DNA from: Mycobacterium deserti
GTDB lineage: Bacteria; Actinomycetota; Actinomycetes; Mycobacteriales; Mycobacteriaceae
Assembly (NCBI RefSeq): GCF_025345615.1
Contig: NZ_JAODWD010000002.1
Coordinates: 434,001 to 498,000 of the forward strand
Direction: 5' to 3'
DNA: 64,000 nt
Shown here: piece by piece, positions 1-8,491 of the stretch
How positions within the stretch are numbered: position 1 is the stretch's first letter
Layout of the letters: each line of letters starts with the position of its first letter
The notes under the pieces: model-generated
Seen by the model: only the letters and a program-made list of their open reading frames with translations
What the model was told of the DNA's origin: nothing
Databases searched by the model: none
Program-made: the position numbers and the translations under genes

Positions 1-44
1 GCGCTGCAGTTCGTCAACTACAGGTGAATCGCAGCAGCCAGCCC

Positions 45-50
45 TAGTCT
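45..50 (+). promoter_or_regulatory. -10 element of a leaderless promoter for gpsA
   Basis: TAGTCT fits the mycobacterial TANNNT -10 consensus and is followed by exactly 7 nt and then the gpsA ATG. Transcription would therefore start at the A of the start codon, giving a leaderless mRNA. No Shine-Dalgarno sequence is seen before this ATG, which agrees. The same hexamer at the same spacing precedes fadD8 at 39908. The assignment is inferred from sequence only. Confidence 0.6.
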
Positions 51-57
51 GATCGGC

Positions 58-1083
58 ATGGCACCTGCGCAACGCGAACCCAATGTCGTCGTCCTCGGCG
101 GCGGATCCTGGGGCACCACCGTGGCCTCCATCTGCGCCAGGCGTGGGCCGACGCTGCAGTGGGTGCGTTCCGAGGAGACTGCCAAGGACATCAACGAGAA
201 CCACCGCAATTCGAAGTATCTGGGCGATGAGGTCGAGTTGGCCGACACCCTGCGTGCGACGACGGACTTCTCGGAGGCGGCCAACTGCGCGGACGTCATC
301 GTGATGGGCGTGCCGTCGCATGGCTTCCGGGCCGTACTCGAGGAGCTCGCCAAGGAGCTGCGGCCGTGGGTGCCGGTGGTCTCGCTGGTGAAAGGACTGG
401 AACAGGGCACCAATTACCGGATGAGCCAGATCGTCGACGAGGTGTTGCCAGGCCATCCCGCGGGCATCCTGGCCGGGCCGAACATCGCGCGGGAAGTGGC
501 CGACGGATATGCGGCCGCCGCGGTGTTGGCGATGCCCGATCAGCACCTGGCCGCGAGGCTTGCAGAGTTGTTCCGCACGAAGCGCTTTCGGACCTACACC
601 ACAGACGACGTCGTCGGTGTCGAGATGGCGGGCGCGTTGAAGAACGTGTACGCAATCGCGGTCGGAATGGGCTATTCGCTTGGCATCGGCGAAAATACGC
701 GCGCGATGGTGATCGCGCGCGCGTTGCGCGAAATGTCCAAGCTCGGCGAGTCTATGGGCGGGCACCGCGACACGTTCGCCGGGTTGGCGGGCATGGGCGA
801 TCTCATCGTCACGTGCACGTCGCAGCGCAGCCGCAATCGCCACGTCGGTGAGCAGTTGGGTGCGGGCAAGTCGATCGAGGAGATCATCTCGGCGATGAAC
901 CAGGTCGCCGAGGGCGTCAAGGCGGCCAGCGTGGTCATGGAGTTCGCGAACGAGTACGGGCTCAACATGCCGATCGCGCGCGAGGTCGACGGCGTGGTCA
1001 ACCACGGCTCATCGGTCGAGGAGGCCTACCGCGGGCTGGCCGCCGAGAAGCCCGGCCATGAGGTGCACGGCGCGGGGTTTTGA
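58..1083 (+). CDS. gpsA: NAD(P)H-dependent glycerol-3-phosphate dehydrogenase
   Basis: This cytosolic enzyme reduces dihydroxyacetone phosphate to sn-glycerol 3-phosphate, the backbone of phospholipids. The 341-residue protein opens with a Rossmann strand and the dinucleotide loop GGGSWGTT (residues 14-21). A catalytic-lysine segment GALKNVYAI and the GLAGMGDLIVTC block typical of GpsA follow. The length is normal for the family. It corresponds to gpdA1 (Rv0564c) of M. tuberculosis, which also lies next to htpX and grcC1. The ATG at 58 is chosen because a leaderless -10 element lies 7 nt upstream. Function is near certain; the numbering among gpd paralogues is by synteny. Confidence 0.95.
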   Translation: MAPAQREPNVVVLGGGSWGTTVASICARRGPTLQWVRSEETAKDINENHRNSKYLGDEVELADTLRATTDFSEAANCADVIVMGVPSHGFRAVLEELAKELRPWVPVVSLVKGLEQGTNYRMSQIVDEVLPGHPAGILAGPNIAREVADGYAAAAVLAMPDQHLAARLAELFRTKRFRTYTTDDVVGVEMAGALKNVYAIAVGMGYSLGIGENTRAMVIARALREMSKLGESMGGHRDTFAGLAGMGDLIVTCTSQRSRNRHVGEQLGAGKSIEEIISAMNQVAEGVKAASVVMEFANEYGLNMPIAREVDGVVNHGSSVEEAYRGLAAEKPGHEVHGAGF

Positions 1084-1157
1084 GCCCGCGTTGTCAACGA
1101 CAGAGTCGGTGATAGGTGGGCAATCGTTCGCATGCACTGGCGACGGCTGTGCGCCGT

Positions 1158-1706
1158 TCAGTTGATGAAGGGGTTGGTGCCCTCGGGTCGCACGAGTAGC
1201 GGGTCGACGCCTTCGTTGATGATGTAGCTGCCTGCCGGCGTCAGCACGAAGCCCGACTGATTGCGGCTGTCGGTGCACGTGGTGGCCGTGCCGTCGTTGC
1301 CGCAACTCACCGTCTGGTAGCTGATGCGCGACCCCGACGGCAGCGGCTTGGCGTCACCGGCCACCCCGGCGAACACATCGCCTGCCGAGTTGGCGAATGT
1401 CGGCTGGCCTGGGCCGCCGCTGACGAGGTTCGCCGCGTTCGGCGCCCCGGGTAGCGGCCCGCTGCAGCCGTAGCCGCCGTTGCGCTGCAGCACGCACGTC
1501 AGCCCGTCGGGGGTCTTGAACGCGTACCACTGGTTGTCCATCACCGCGTATTCGGACAGCTTCACCGGTGCGAACGCGTTGACATTGGGCGGAGGGGGTG
1601 GCGGCGGTGGTTCTGGCGGCTGGGCCATGGCAAGGCCCGGCACACCGATCAGGGCCGCCCCCGCAGACCCGACGACGCCGATCAGCACTCTGTTCAGCAC
1701 GCACAC
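1158..1706 (-). CDS. secreted proline-rich hypothetical protein
   Basis: I recognise no function. The 182-residue product begins with a Sec-type signal peptide (hydrophobic residues about 7-27, cleavage likely after AMA near residue 28). A proline tract (PPEPPPPPPPP) follows immediately and could span the cell wall. The mature part is neutral and glycine/asparagine-rich and contains paired cysteines (YGC, SCG, TTC) that could form disulfides outside the cell. The start is GTG at 1706; the next in-frame GTG, two codons later, is equally possible. Nearest neighbours are gpsA and htpX, neither suggesting a role. It resembles mycobacterial secreted proteins of unknown function. Confidence 0.7.
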   Translation of the reverse strand: MCVLNRVLIGVVGSAGAALIGVPGLAMAQPPEPPPPPPPPNVNAFAPVKLSEYAVMDNQWYAFKTPDGLTCVLQRNGGYGCSGPLPGAPNAANLVSGGPGQPTFANSAGDVFAGVAGDAKPLPSGSRISYQTVSCGNDGTATTCTDSRNQSGFVLTPAGSYIINEGVDPLLVRPEGTNPFIN

Positions 1707-1762
1707 ACCCTAAATGGTGCAGATGAGGCGCGCAGCGCTACTCCCCCATTTGCACTAGGACG

Positions 1763-2641
1763 TCAGTAGTGGCCTGGGCCGCGGCCTGCCATCGCCTCGA
1801 GCCGGGCGATCCGCTCCTCGATCGGCGGGTGCGTCGAGAACAGCTTGCCGATCTTCTCGCCGGACCGGAACGGGTTGGCGATCATCAAGTGAGCCTGGTC
1901 CGCCAGCTGCGGATCGGGTGGCAGCGGTGCCTGCTGCACGCCCGAACTGATCTTGCGCAGCGCGCTGGCCAGTGCCAGCGGGTCACCGGTCAGCTCGGCG
2001 CCCGATTGGTCGGCCTGGTACTCACGTGACCTCGACACCGCCAATCGAATGACCGTCGCCGCGATCGGCCCCAGCAGCGAAACCAGAAGAATCGCAAACG
2101 GATTCGCGCCGCCGTCACGGTTGCCGCCGAACATGCTCGCGAAGAACGCTAGGTTGGCCAGCGCCGTGATGATCGATGCCATCGCCCCCGCCACACACGA
2201 GATCAGGATGTCGCGGTTGTACACGTGGCTCAGCTCGTGCCCCAGCACCGCCCGCAGTTCGCGCTCGCTGAGGATGTGCAGGATTCCGGTGGTACAGCAC
2301 ACCGCCGCGTTGCGCGGGTTGCGACCGGTCGCGAACGCGTTCGGCGCTGCCGTGTCACTGATGTACAGCCGCGGCATCGGCTGGCGTGCCGTGGTCGCCA
2401 GTTCGCGCACGATGCGGTACATCACCGGCGCCTGCATCTCGTTGACCGGCTGGGCGTGCATCGCCCGCAGCGCCAGCTTGTCGCTGTTGAAGTACACGTA
2501 GACGTTCATGCCGACGGCGAAGAGCACGGCGAGGAACATGATGTTGCGCCCGAACATCGCCCCGAGGCCGACGATCAGCCCGGAGAACACCACCAGCAAC
2601 AGGAACGTTTTCGCCCTGTTGGCATGCGGATGCCAAGTCAT
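1763..2641 (-). CDS. htpX: HtpX-type membrane zinc metalloprotease (M48)
   Basis: HtpX is a membrane zinc endopeptidase that removes damaged membrane proteins under envelope stress. The 292-residue protein has two N-terminal membrane helices (about residues 11-30 and 33-51), the zinc-binding HELSH motif at 135-139, further hydrophobic segments near 150-190, and the distal glutamate in SREYQAD. Family length is 285-295. It matches Rv0563. The start is supported by the ribosome site AGGAGGAA about 7 nt upstream of the ATG. It is followed on the same strand by the secreted-protein gene and preceded by grcC1, 63 bp away. Confidence 0.93.
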   Translation of the reverse strand: MTWHPHANRAKTFLLLVVFSGLIVGLGAMFGRNIMFLAVLFAVGMNVYVYFNSDKLALRAMHAQPVNEMQAPVMYRIVRELATTARQPMPRLYISDTAAPNAFATGRNPRNAAVCCTTGILHILSERELRAVLGHELSHVYNRDILISCVAGAMASIITALANLAFFASMFGGNRDGGANPFAILLVSLLGPIAATVIRLAVSRSREYQADQSGAELTGDPLALASALRKISSGVQQAPLPPDPQLADQAHLMIANPFRSGEKIGKLFSTHPPIEERIARLEAMAGRGPGHY

Positions 2642-2704
2642 CAGCTATTCCTCCTCGGAACTATTCGCTGATTCAACGCCCGGGCTGCCGCGGCGGGTTC
2701 CGTG

Positions 2705-3712
2705 TCAGCCGTGCCGGTTCACCGTGTAGTCCACGAGGGTGATCATCGCCTGGCGACCGGGCCCTTCAGGCAGATTGGCCAGCTCATCGCGGGCTTGGCG
2801 GGCAAAATCCGCGACGGTTTCCTTGGCCCGTGCCATGCCCTGTGATTCTCGCAACAGCCGCAGTGCCTCGGCCACGTCGTCGTCGCCCGCCACCGGACCA
2901 GCCAGCAGCTGCCGCAGCCGGTCCGCGTCCGGCCCCGTCTCGCGCAGCGCGTACAGCACCGGCAGAGTGTGGACGCCTTCGCGCAGATCGGTACCCGGCA
3001 CCTTGCCCGACTCGTCCGGGTCGCTGTCGATGTCGATGATGTCGTCGGAGATCTGGAATGCCGTACCGACGATGCCGCCGAGTCGGCTCAACCGTTCGAT
3101 CTGCTCCTCGTCGGCGCCGGAGAACGTCGCGCCGAACCGGCCCGAGGCCGCTATCAGGCAGGCGGTCTTTTCGTAGACGACCTTTAGGTAGTGCTCGACG
3201 GAGTCGACGTGCTCGGCGGCGCCGCGGGTTTCGCGCATCTGGCCCGTGACCAGTTGGGCAAACGTGTCGGCGATGATGCGCACCGCCTCCGGCCCGAGTC
3301 TGCTGACGAGGCGCGAGGCCGTGGCGAACAGGTAGTCGCCGGCCAGGATCGCGATGTTGTTGCTCCACCGGGCGTTGGCGCTGGGCGCCCCGCGCCGCAC
3401 CTGCGCCTCGTCCATCACGTCGTCGTGGTACAGCGTGGCCAGGTGCACCAGCTCGATCACGGCCCCGGCGACCGATACCTGCCAGGCGTTGGGCTCGGGT
3501 CCGAGTTGGGCTGAGAGCACCGTGAACAGCGGACGGAATCGTTTTCCGCCGGCCTGGAACAGGTGCTGCACCGCCTCGGACATCAGCTCGTCGGCTTTAC
3601 CCAGCTCGGTGGCCATCAGATCTTCGATGCGGGCGACGCCGTCGCGGACATCCTGTGCGAAGGCGGGGTCTCCGAAGTCGACTCCTGCCACCACACTCGC
3701 TGGCGTCCTCAC
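2705..3712 (-). CDS. grcC1: polyprenyl diphosphate synthase (GrcC1-like)
   Basis: This trans-isoprenyl diphosphate synthase probably makes the long side chain of menaquinone from allylic diphosphate and isopentenyl diphosphate. Both aspartate-rich metal sites are present: DDVMD after YH in the first half, and DDIID in the second. GGKRFRP and the GQMRETRG block are also typical. An open frame extends to 3946, but the start is taken as GTG at 3712. That gives 335 residues, the length I recall for Rv0562, and a leaderless -10 lies 6 nt upstream; the longer frame would run through divergent menJ. Product chain length cannot be read from sequence. Confidence 0.9.
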   Translation of the reverse strand: MRTPASVVAGVDFGDPAFAQDVRDGVARIEDLMATELGKADELMSEAVQHLFQAGGKRFRPLFTVLSAQLGPEPNAWQVSVAGAVIELVHLATLYHDDVMDEAQVRRGAPSANARWSNNIAILAGDYLFATASRLVSRLGPEAVRIIADTFAQLVTGQMRETRGAAEHVDSVEHYLKVVYEKTACLIAASGRFGATFSGADEEQIERLSRLGGIVGTAFQISDDIIDIDSDPDESGKVPGTDLREGVHTLPVLYALRETGPDADRLRQLLAGPVAGDDDVAEALRLLRESQGMARAKETVADFARQARDELANLPEGPGRQAMITLVDYTVNRHG

Positions 3713-3718
3713 CCTGCC

Positions 3719-3724
3719 AACATA
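3719..3724 (-). promoter_or_regulatory. -10 element of a leaderless grcC1 promoter
   Basis: Read on the minus strand this is TATGTT, followed by six bases (GGCAGG) and the grcC1 GTG. The arrangement fits a leaderless mycobacterial promoter. The whole grcC1-menJ divergent region is only 21 bp, so this promoter overlaps the menJ 5' end and the two genes may interfere with each other. Confidence 0.55.
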
Positions 3725-3733
3725 CTGGGAACC

Positions 3734-4954
3734 ATGGACACGCGAGCCGACGTGGTGGTCGTCGGGGCCGGACCGGCCGGTTCCGCCGCGGCTGCCTGGG
3801 CATGCCGCGCCGGACGCGACGTGCTGGTGATCGACTCCGCCCAGTTCCCCCGCGACAAAGCCTGCGGCGACGGGCTGACTCCCCGCGCGGTCCACGAGAT
3901 GGAGCGGCTCGGTCTCGGCCCGTGGCTGTCGGGCCGCATCAAGCACCGAGGGCTACGCATGGCCGGGTTCGGCGCCGACGTCGAGATCGAGTGGCCCGGC
4001 CCCTCATTTCCGCCGACGTCGAGCGCGGTGCCTCGAACCGAACTCGACGACCGAATCCGCATGGTCGCTGCCGACGAGGGCGCGAAGATGATGCTCGGTG
4101 TGAAAGCCACTGGCGTGCAGCATGATCCGACCGGCCGGGTCACATCCCTGCAGTTGGACTCCGGTGCCGAGATCGGCTGCGAGCAGCTGATCGTCGCAGA
4201 CGGCGCACGGTCGACACTTGGCCGCGCCCTGGGTCGGCAGTGGCATCAGGAGACCGTCTACGGCGTGGCGATCCGCGGGTACATCGCCACGCCCAGGGCC
4301 AACGAGCCGTGGATCACGTCGCACCTGGAGTTGCGTTCACCCTCCGGAGACGTGCTTCCCGGCTACGGCTGGATCTTCCCACTGGGCAATGGCGAGGTGA
4401 ATATCGGAGTGGGGGCACTGGCGACCGCCAAGCGACCTGCCGACGCTGCGCTGCGGCCGCTGATGTCGTACTACACGGGCCTGCGCCGCGACGAGTGGGG
4501 CTTCGACGGCGAGCCACGCGCCGGCCTGTCGGCGCTGCTGCCGATGGGCGGCGCGGTGTCGGGGGTGGCCGGTCGGAACTGGATGCTCATCGGCGACGCG
4601 GCCGGGTGCGTCAACCCGTTGAACGGCGAGGGCATCGACTACGGGCTGGAGACCGGACGGCTGGCCGCCGAACTGCTGGACAGCGCAGACCTCACCTCAG
4701 CGTGGCCGTCGGTGCTCACCACGCACTATGCGCGGGGGTTCTCCGTGGCGCGACGCCTGGCGTTGCTGCTGACGGTCCCACGGTTTCTGCCGTCGACCGG
4801 GCCGATCGCCATGCGATCGGAATTCTTGATGACGGTCGCCGTGCGGGTGATGGGCAATTTCGTCACCGACGAGGACGCCGACTGGGTGGCCCGGGTGTGG
4901 CGCAGCGCCGGCCTCGCGTCGCGGCGTCTGGACGCCAGGCCGCCGTTCAGCTAG
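3734..4954 (+). CDS. menJ: menaquinone isoprenyl-chain reductase, FAD-dependent (MenJ)
   Basis: MenJ of mycobacteria saturates one isoprene unit of menaquinone-9 to give MK-9(II-H2), the main respiratory quinone. The 406-residue protein has the FAD ADP-binding loop GAGPAG at residues 11-16, a geranylgeranyl-reductase family core (KACGDGL near 45), and the second FAD motif GDAAG followed by NPLNGEGIDYG. This matches Rv0561c in family and position. The ATG at 3734 is used because the fold starts directly after it; upstream sequence belongs to grcC1 on the other strand. Its TAG stop shares CTAG with the opposing gene at 4951. Confidence 0.92.
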   Translation: MDTRADVVVVGAGPAGSAAAAWACRAGRDVLVIDSAQFPRDKACGDGLTPRAVHEMERLGLGPWLSGRIKHRGLRMAGFGADVEIEWPGPSFPPTSSAVPRTELDDRIRMVAADEGAKMMLGVKATGVQHDPTGRVTSLQLDSGAEIGCEQLIVADGARSTLGRALGRQWHQETVYGVAIRGYIATPRANEPWITSHLELRSPSGDVLPGYGWIFPLGNGEVNIGVGALATAKRPADAALRPLMSYYTGLRRDEWGFDGEPRAGLSALLPMGGAVSGVAGRNWMLIGDAAGCVNPLNGEGIDYGLETGRLAAELLDSADLTSAWPSVLTTHYARGFSVARRLALLLTVPRFLPSTGPIAMRSEFLMTVAVRVMGNFVTDEDADWVARVWRSAGLASRRLDARPPFS

Positions 4955-5220
4955 TCCGGGTCCTTGCTCCTGGCTTGCGCGCGCTTGGCCATGGCTGCCG
5001 CGATTCGCACGTCGCCCGGCACCTTGTCCTTTCCGGCTGAACCGGCGAGCCTCAGTGCGATCAGCACGTCGGCGGCGGTGATGAAAAGGCCCCACCAGTA
5101 CGCCCACTTCATGGACGGATCGGGCTGCGTCGTGAAGAAGAGAATCAGGAAGATCGGCCCGACGATGCCGAACACGAGCGTGCACGCCTGAAAGAACAGG
5201 TATCGCTTGAACGTTTCCAT
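4951..5220 (-). CDS. small two-helix membrane protein
   Basis: This 89-residue protein has two predicted transmembrane segments (about residues 8-30 and 40-58) and a basic, alanine-rich cytosolic tail ending in RAQARSKDPD. I know no function for it. The open frame is longer, but ATG at 5220 is the natural start: upstream residues are low-complexity and overlap the divergent gene at 5242. Its stop codon shares the palindrome CTAG with menJ, so the two genes converge with no spacer. A role at the membrane alongside menaquinone metabolism would be a guess. Confidence 0.7.
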   Translation of the reverse strand: METFKRYLFFQACTLVFGIVGPIFLILFFTTQPDPSMKWAYWWGLFITAADVLIALRLAGSAGKDKVPGDVRIAAAMAKRAQARSKDPD

Positions 5221-5241
5221 GGCGGTTGCAGAATAACGCGG

Positions 5242-5667
5242 ATGAGCAGTGTCTACCGTGCGCCGATGCGGTCGCGCAGCGCCGATTTCGATGCGCAACA
5301 GGCGATCGACCGCGCACTGGCGTGCGGCCTCGTCGGGTTCGGGGAGGCGAATGCGGCCGGCGATCGCCTCGAGCGGCGTATCGCGCGGTTCGCCGACATC
5401 GACGAACGCGCGTTCGTGTGGACTCGCGACTCGGACAACCTGTACTGGCTGGGCCGCATTGCCGGTCCCTACTTCTACGACGCCGACGGTGCGAGTGTCG
5501 ATCTGGTGCACGTCCGAGCCTGCCGATGGTTGGCTGAGCCGTTGTCCGAAGCCCAGGTTCCCGCCGCCGTCGTCGCGACATTCGGCCGGGGTGGACTCAA
5601 CTTTCAGCAGACCCACAGCGACACCGTCGCCGACGAGACGGAACGGATCTGGGACCGCTTCGCCTAG
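5242..5667 (+). CDS. hypothetical protein with a possible PUA-like fold
   Basis: The 141-residue protein has no signal peptide or membrane segment. The middle region, about residues 58-95, contains FVWTRDSDNLYWLGRI, GPYFYD and HVRACRWL. This pattern (use of a ligand, GxI/VxGPYxYD, then HxRxVxWL) resembles the PUA-like or EVE-like modules found in front of Mrr-type restriction endonucleases. The C-terminal QQTHSD...ERIWDRF is also reminiscent of them. No nuclease domain is attached or adjacent. It stands alone between two minus-strand genes, so context is uninformative. The fold suggestion is from memory of motifs, and function is unknown. Confidence 0.6.
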   Translation: MSSVYRAPMRSRSADFDAQQAIDRALACGLVGFGEANAAGDRLERRIARFADIDERAFVWTRDSDNLYWLGRIAGPYFYDADGASVDLVHVRACRWLAEPLSEAQVPAAVVATFGRGGLNFQQTHSDTVADETERIWDRFA

Positions 5668-5730
5668 CTGACCTAATGGACTAAGCCGCAACGCATATGC
5701 GGATGTCGACCGGCTACGGCCCTCAGACCG

Positions 5731-6648
5731 TCAACTAGCCGCCTCGAATGGTTCGCCGTCGAGCGCAATCGAAGCTCTGCCGTCGGGTCCGACGGGAACA
5801 TCGCCCACGAGTGTGACGCGGTACAGGCGACGGTCGTGGTCGAGTGTCAAGTCCGACGGCGCCAGGTGCACGGTCGCGCGGTTGTCCCAGAATGCGATGC
5901 TGCCCGCTTCCCACTTGAAGCGCACGGTGTATTCGGGCCGGGCGAGTTCGTCGTAGAACAGCCCCAGCAGGCGCCGACTCTCGTGAGGCGAGATGCCGAC
6001 GATGTGGGTCGTGAAGCCGGGGTTTACATAGAGCGCCTTCTCGCCGGTCTCCGGGTGCACGCGCACGACCGGATGCTCGGTGAGCAGCGGACGGTCCTGT
6101 ATCCGGCGCCGATAGTCGTCGGTGGCCGTCGCCCCGTCCGGCGGCGAGAACCGGTGCACCGCGCGCAGCCCGTCGGCGAGTCGGCGCAACGGCGCCGACA
6201 AGCCCTCGTAGGCGGCAACGGTGTTGGCCCACTGGGTGTCTCCGCCGTACGGCGGAATGACTTCGGCACGCAGGATCGACGCCGCGGGCGGATTGACCGC
6301 GGCGGTCACATCGGCGTGCCAGTTCGGCTTGTCGAAGCCCGAGCCACGAAAGCGCGCCTTGAACCGGTCCCGGAAGATCGGATAGATCGTCGAGTAGTTC
6401 GGGTCGGGTATCGCGTCGAAGAGCGGATGCGCAGGTGTCGGCGCACCGAAGGCACGCGCGAAGCGCAGATGGTCGTCGTGGCCGATGAACTGATCGCGGA
6501 AGAACACGACCTTCCACCTCAGCATGGCCGCGCGGATCTCGGCGACCTGCTCCTCGTTCAGTGGTGCGGTCAGATCCACCCCGCTGATCTCCGCCCCGGT
6601 CCACCCCGACTGCGGTTGAACGCTGATCGCCGTAGCTGCCAATGTCAT
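5731..6648 (-). CDS. TauD/TfdA-family 2-oxoglutarate-dependent dioxygenase
   Basis: Enzymes of this family use Fe(II), O2 and 2-oxoglutarate to oxidise taurine, other sulfonates or alkyl sulfate esters and release sulfite or sulfate. The iron triad is visible as H111-x-D113 (NWHADV) and H261 (FWDNRATVH), with an arginine-rich stretch after residue 270 for the co-substrate. Its 305 residues are typical for AtsK/TauD. It is the last gene of the sulfur-uptake operon, 24 bp after the binding-protein gene, and is a diverged copy of the first gene at 9334. The substrate cannot be assigned; AtsK-like sulfate-ester dioxygenase and taurine dioxygenase are both possible. Confidence 0.88.
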   Translation of the reverse strand: MTLAATAISVQPQSGWTGAEISGVDLTAPLNEEQVAEIRAAMLRWKVVFFRDQFIGHDDHLRFARAFGAPTPAHPLFDAIPDPNYSTIYPIFRDRFKARFRGSGFDKPNWHADVTAAVNPPAASILRAEVIPPYGGDTQWANTVAAYEGLSAPLRRLADGLRAVHRFSPPDGATATDDYRRRIQDRPLLTEHPVVRVHPETGEKALYVNPGFTTHIVGISPHESRRLLGLFYDELARPEYTVRFKWEAGSIAFWDNRATVHLAPSDLTLDHDRRLYRVTLVGDVPVGPDGRASIALDGEPFEAAS

Positions 6649-6672
6649 TTCGATTCCTCTCTGTTCGCCGTC

Positions 6673-7734
6673 TCAGGATTCGATCGGCCTGGGTGTCACG
6701 CCGTCGATTTCGTTCTGTGCGGTGACGATCGCGTTGTAGCGACCGTCGACGTAGGGCTTCAGGTCGACGTGCGTCTTTGTGACCCCGGAGTCGAACAGTC
6801 CGTCGGCGACCTGTTGAAACAGCGCGGTGGACTCGGCATCGATCGGGTAATACGTGGTGAGGCCGTCCTCCTCGTACAACTTCTTGCCCTGGTCGTGGGT
6901 GATGCCTTGCTGCTCGACGTAGTAGGCGTTGATCCACTCGTCGGCGTGGCTGTCCTTCCAGTTGTTCGCGGCGACCGCCCGGCCCACGTAGTCGCCGATC
7001 GCCGCCGCTTTGGCTGGATCGTCGAGGACGTCCCTGCGCACGATCAGAGTCTGGATGCCGGTGTTGATTCCCTTGCCGTCACCGAGAATCGGCGGTTCGC
7101 CCAACTGGTAGTACTGGTTGCCGAGCACGATCGCCGCGTCGACGGCTCCCGCCGCGAACGTCGGAACCACCTCCGTCCCAGCCAGTTCGACCGGCTGCAC
7201 ATCTGTGGCGAGGTCGAGCCCGTGCCGTTTGAGCAATGCCGCGGTGATCATGTGCCGACCGGAGCCCGGCGGGTACGCCACACGCTTGCCACGCAACTGC
7301 TCGATGGACGTGATCCCGCTGTCCGGACGACCGACGAGGTAGTAGCCACCGCTGGTGCCTGGGTTCGCCTGCAGCCCAATGGTCGCCAGATCGGTGACTT
7401 CGCTGTCGACGGCTATCGGCACCGGCGCCTCGCCGATAGACCCGACGTCCGCTGCGCCCGAACGCAACGCTTCGATGACCGCGGCGCCGCCGTTGAAGTC
7501 GGCGAACTCCACGGCGTACGGCGCGTCCTTGCCTGCGTCGGCCAGATTCCACGGCAACGACTGGGTGGAGTTCTGTTCCGCAACGACGAGTTTCGTCGCG
7601 GCGGGGACGTCGACGGTATTGGCGATGCGCACTGAGTCGATGGCTTGGTCCGCGTCGTCGTCGCCAAGACCGCAAGCGGCGGTCAGCAGGGTGATCGCCA
7701 GTGCGGCCGGCAGTTTCCACCGTTTCTTCAGCAT
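6673..7734 (-). CDS. ABC-transporter substrate-binding lipoprotein, sulfonate/nitrate type
   Basis: The 353-residue protein begins with a lipoprotein signal peptide and lipobox TAAC (lipidated Cys at residue 21), so it is anchored outside the membrane. It has the two-lobe NMT1/SsuA-like pattern, including GSIGEAPVPIAVDS and LRGKRVAYPPGSGRHM. These proteins deliver sulfonates, sulfate esters or similar anions to the partner permease. It lies 25 bp downstream of the ATPase gene and 24 bp before the second dioxygenase gene, all on the same strand. The dioxygenases on both sides make an organosulfur ligand most likely. Confidence 0.88.
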   Translation of the reverse strand: MLKKRWKLPAALAITLLTAACGLGDDDADQAIDSVRIANTVDVPAATKLVVAEQNSTQSLPWNLADAGKDAPYAVEFADFNGGAAVIEALRSGAADVGSIGEAPVPIAVDSEVTDLATIGLQANPGTSGGYYLVGRPDSGITSIEQLRGKRVAYPPGSGRHMITAALLKRHGLDLATDVQPVELAGTEVVPTFAAGAVDAAIVLGNQYYQLGEPPILGDGKGINTGIQTLIVRRDVLDDPAKAAAIGDYVGRAVAANNWKDSHADEWINAYYVEQQGITHDQGKKLYEEDGLTTYYPIDAESTALFQQVADGLFDSGVTKTHVDLKPYVDGRYNAIVTAQNEIDGVTPRPIES

Positions 7735-7759
7735 GGATGATTCCTCTTCTCTCCTGGTG

Positions 7760-8491
7760 TCAGATGTGGGGGCCGTCGATGACGCCGAGTTCGGCCAGCA
7801 GTCGGGTCCGCAGCGTGGCGAATTCGACAGTTTCGCGTCTGCGTGGCTTGGGCACCGTCACCTCGACGTCGAGGGAGAAGATGCCGTCGGTCAGAACGAC
7901 GATGCGGTCGGCGAGCAGGATGGCCTCGTCGACATCGTGCGTCACCAGCAGAACTGCCGGTGTGTGACGGCGGCACAGGTCCTGCAGCAGTGCGTGCATC
8001 TTGATGCGGGTGAGCGCGTCCAGTGCGCCGAAAGGTTCGTCGAGCAGCAACAGTTCGGGTTCGCGCACCAGGGCGCGAGCCAGCGCGACGCGCTGCGCCT
8101 CCCCTCCCGACAGCGTGCGCGGCCACACCTTGGCCTTGGCGGCCAGGTTGACTTCGGACAGGGCGGCGAGCGCCTGCCGGCGCACCGCGGTGGTCGACGG
8201 TAGACCGACGGTCACGTTGGTCAGGACACGCTGCCAGGGCAGCAGTCGCGGATCCTGGAACACGATCGCGCGGCGCTCGGGTACACGCAGATACCCGTCG
8301 ACGTCGCTGTCCAATGCACCGAGCGCGCGTAGGAATGTGCTCTTGCCGGAGCCGCTGCGACCGAGGAGTGCGACGAACTCGCCCGCTCGGATCAACAGGT
8401 CCAGTCCATTCAGAATGACGTTGTCACCGAACTTCTTTCGAAGACCTTCGACGACGACAACGGTGTCGGTGAGCGTGTCAGTCACCGTCAT
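7760..8491 (-). CDS. ABC-transporter ATP-binding protein, SsuB-like
   Basis: This is the cytosolic ATPase of the organosulfur importer. The 243-residue protein has Walker A GRSGSGKST (44-52), signature LSGGEAQRVALARAL, Walker B LLLLDEPFGALD and the switch histidine in VTHDVDEA. Length and the FGALDALTR linker are typical of the nitrate/sulfonate/taurine (SsuB/TauB) group. The gene overlaps the permease gene upstream by 14 bp, so translation of the two is probably coupled. Confidence 0.92.
   Translation of the reverse strand: MTVTDTLTDTVVVVEGLRKKFGDNVILNGLDLLIRAGEFVALLGRSGSGKSTFLRALGALDSDVDGYLRVPERRAIVFQDPRLLPWQRVLTNVTVGLPSTTAVRRQALAALSEVNLAAKAKVWPRTLSGGEAQRVALARALVREPELLLLDEPFGALDALTRIKMHALLQDLCRRHTPAVLLVTHDVDEAILLADRIVVLTDGIFSLDVEVTVPKPRRRETVEFATLRTRLLAELGVIDGPHI

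Noticed and set aside
5225..5230. CAGAAT seven bases before the ATG at 5242 (and a similar CAGAAT before 42438) as leaderless -10 elements
   Set aside because: The first base departs from TANNNT; too weak to list as promoters without start-site data.
5836..7635. 599-residue plus-strand open frame opposite the dioxygenase and binding-protein genes
   Set aside because: It is antisense to two well-supported genes, is rich in Arg/Val/Asp with no domain, and is typical of GC-rich shadow frames.
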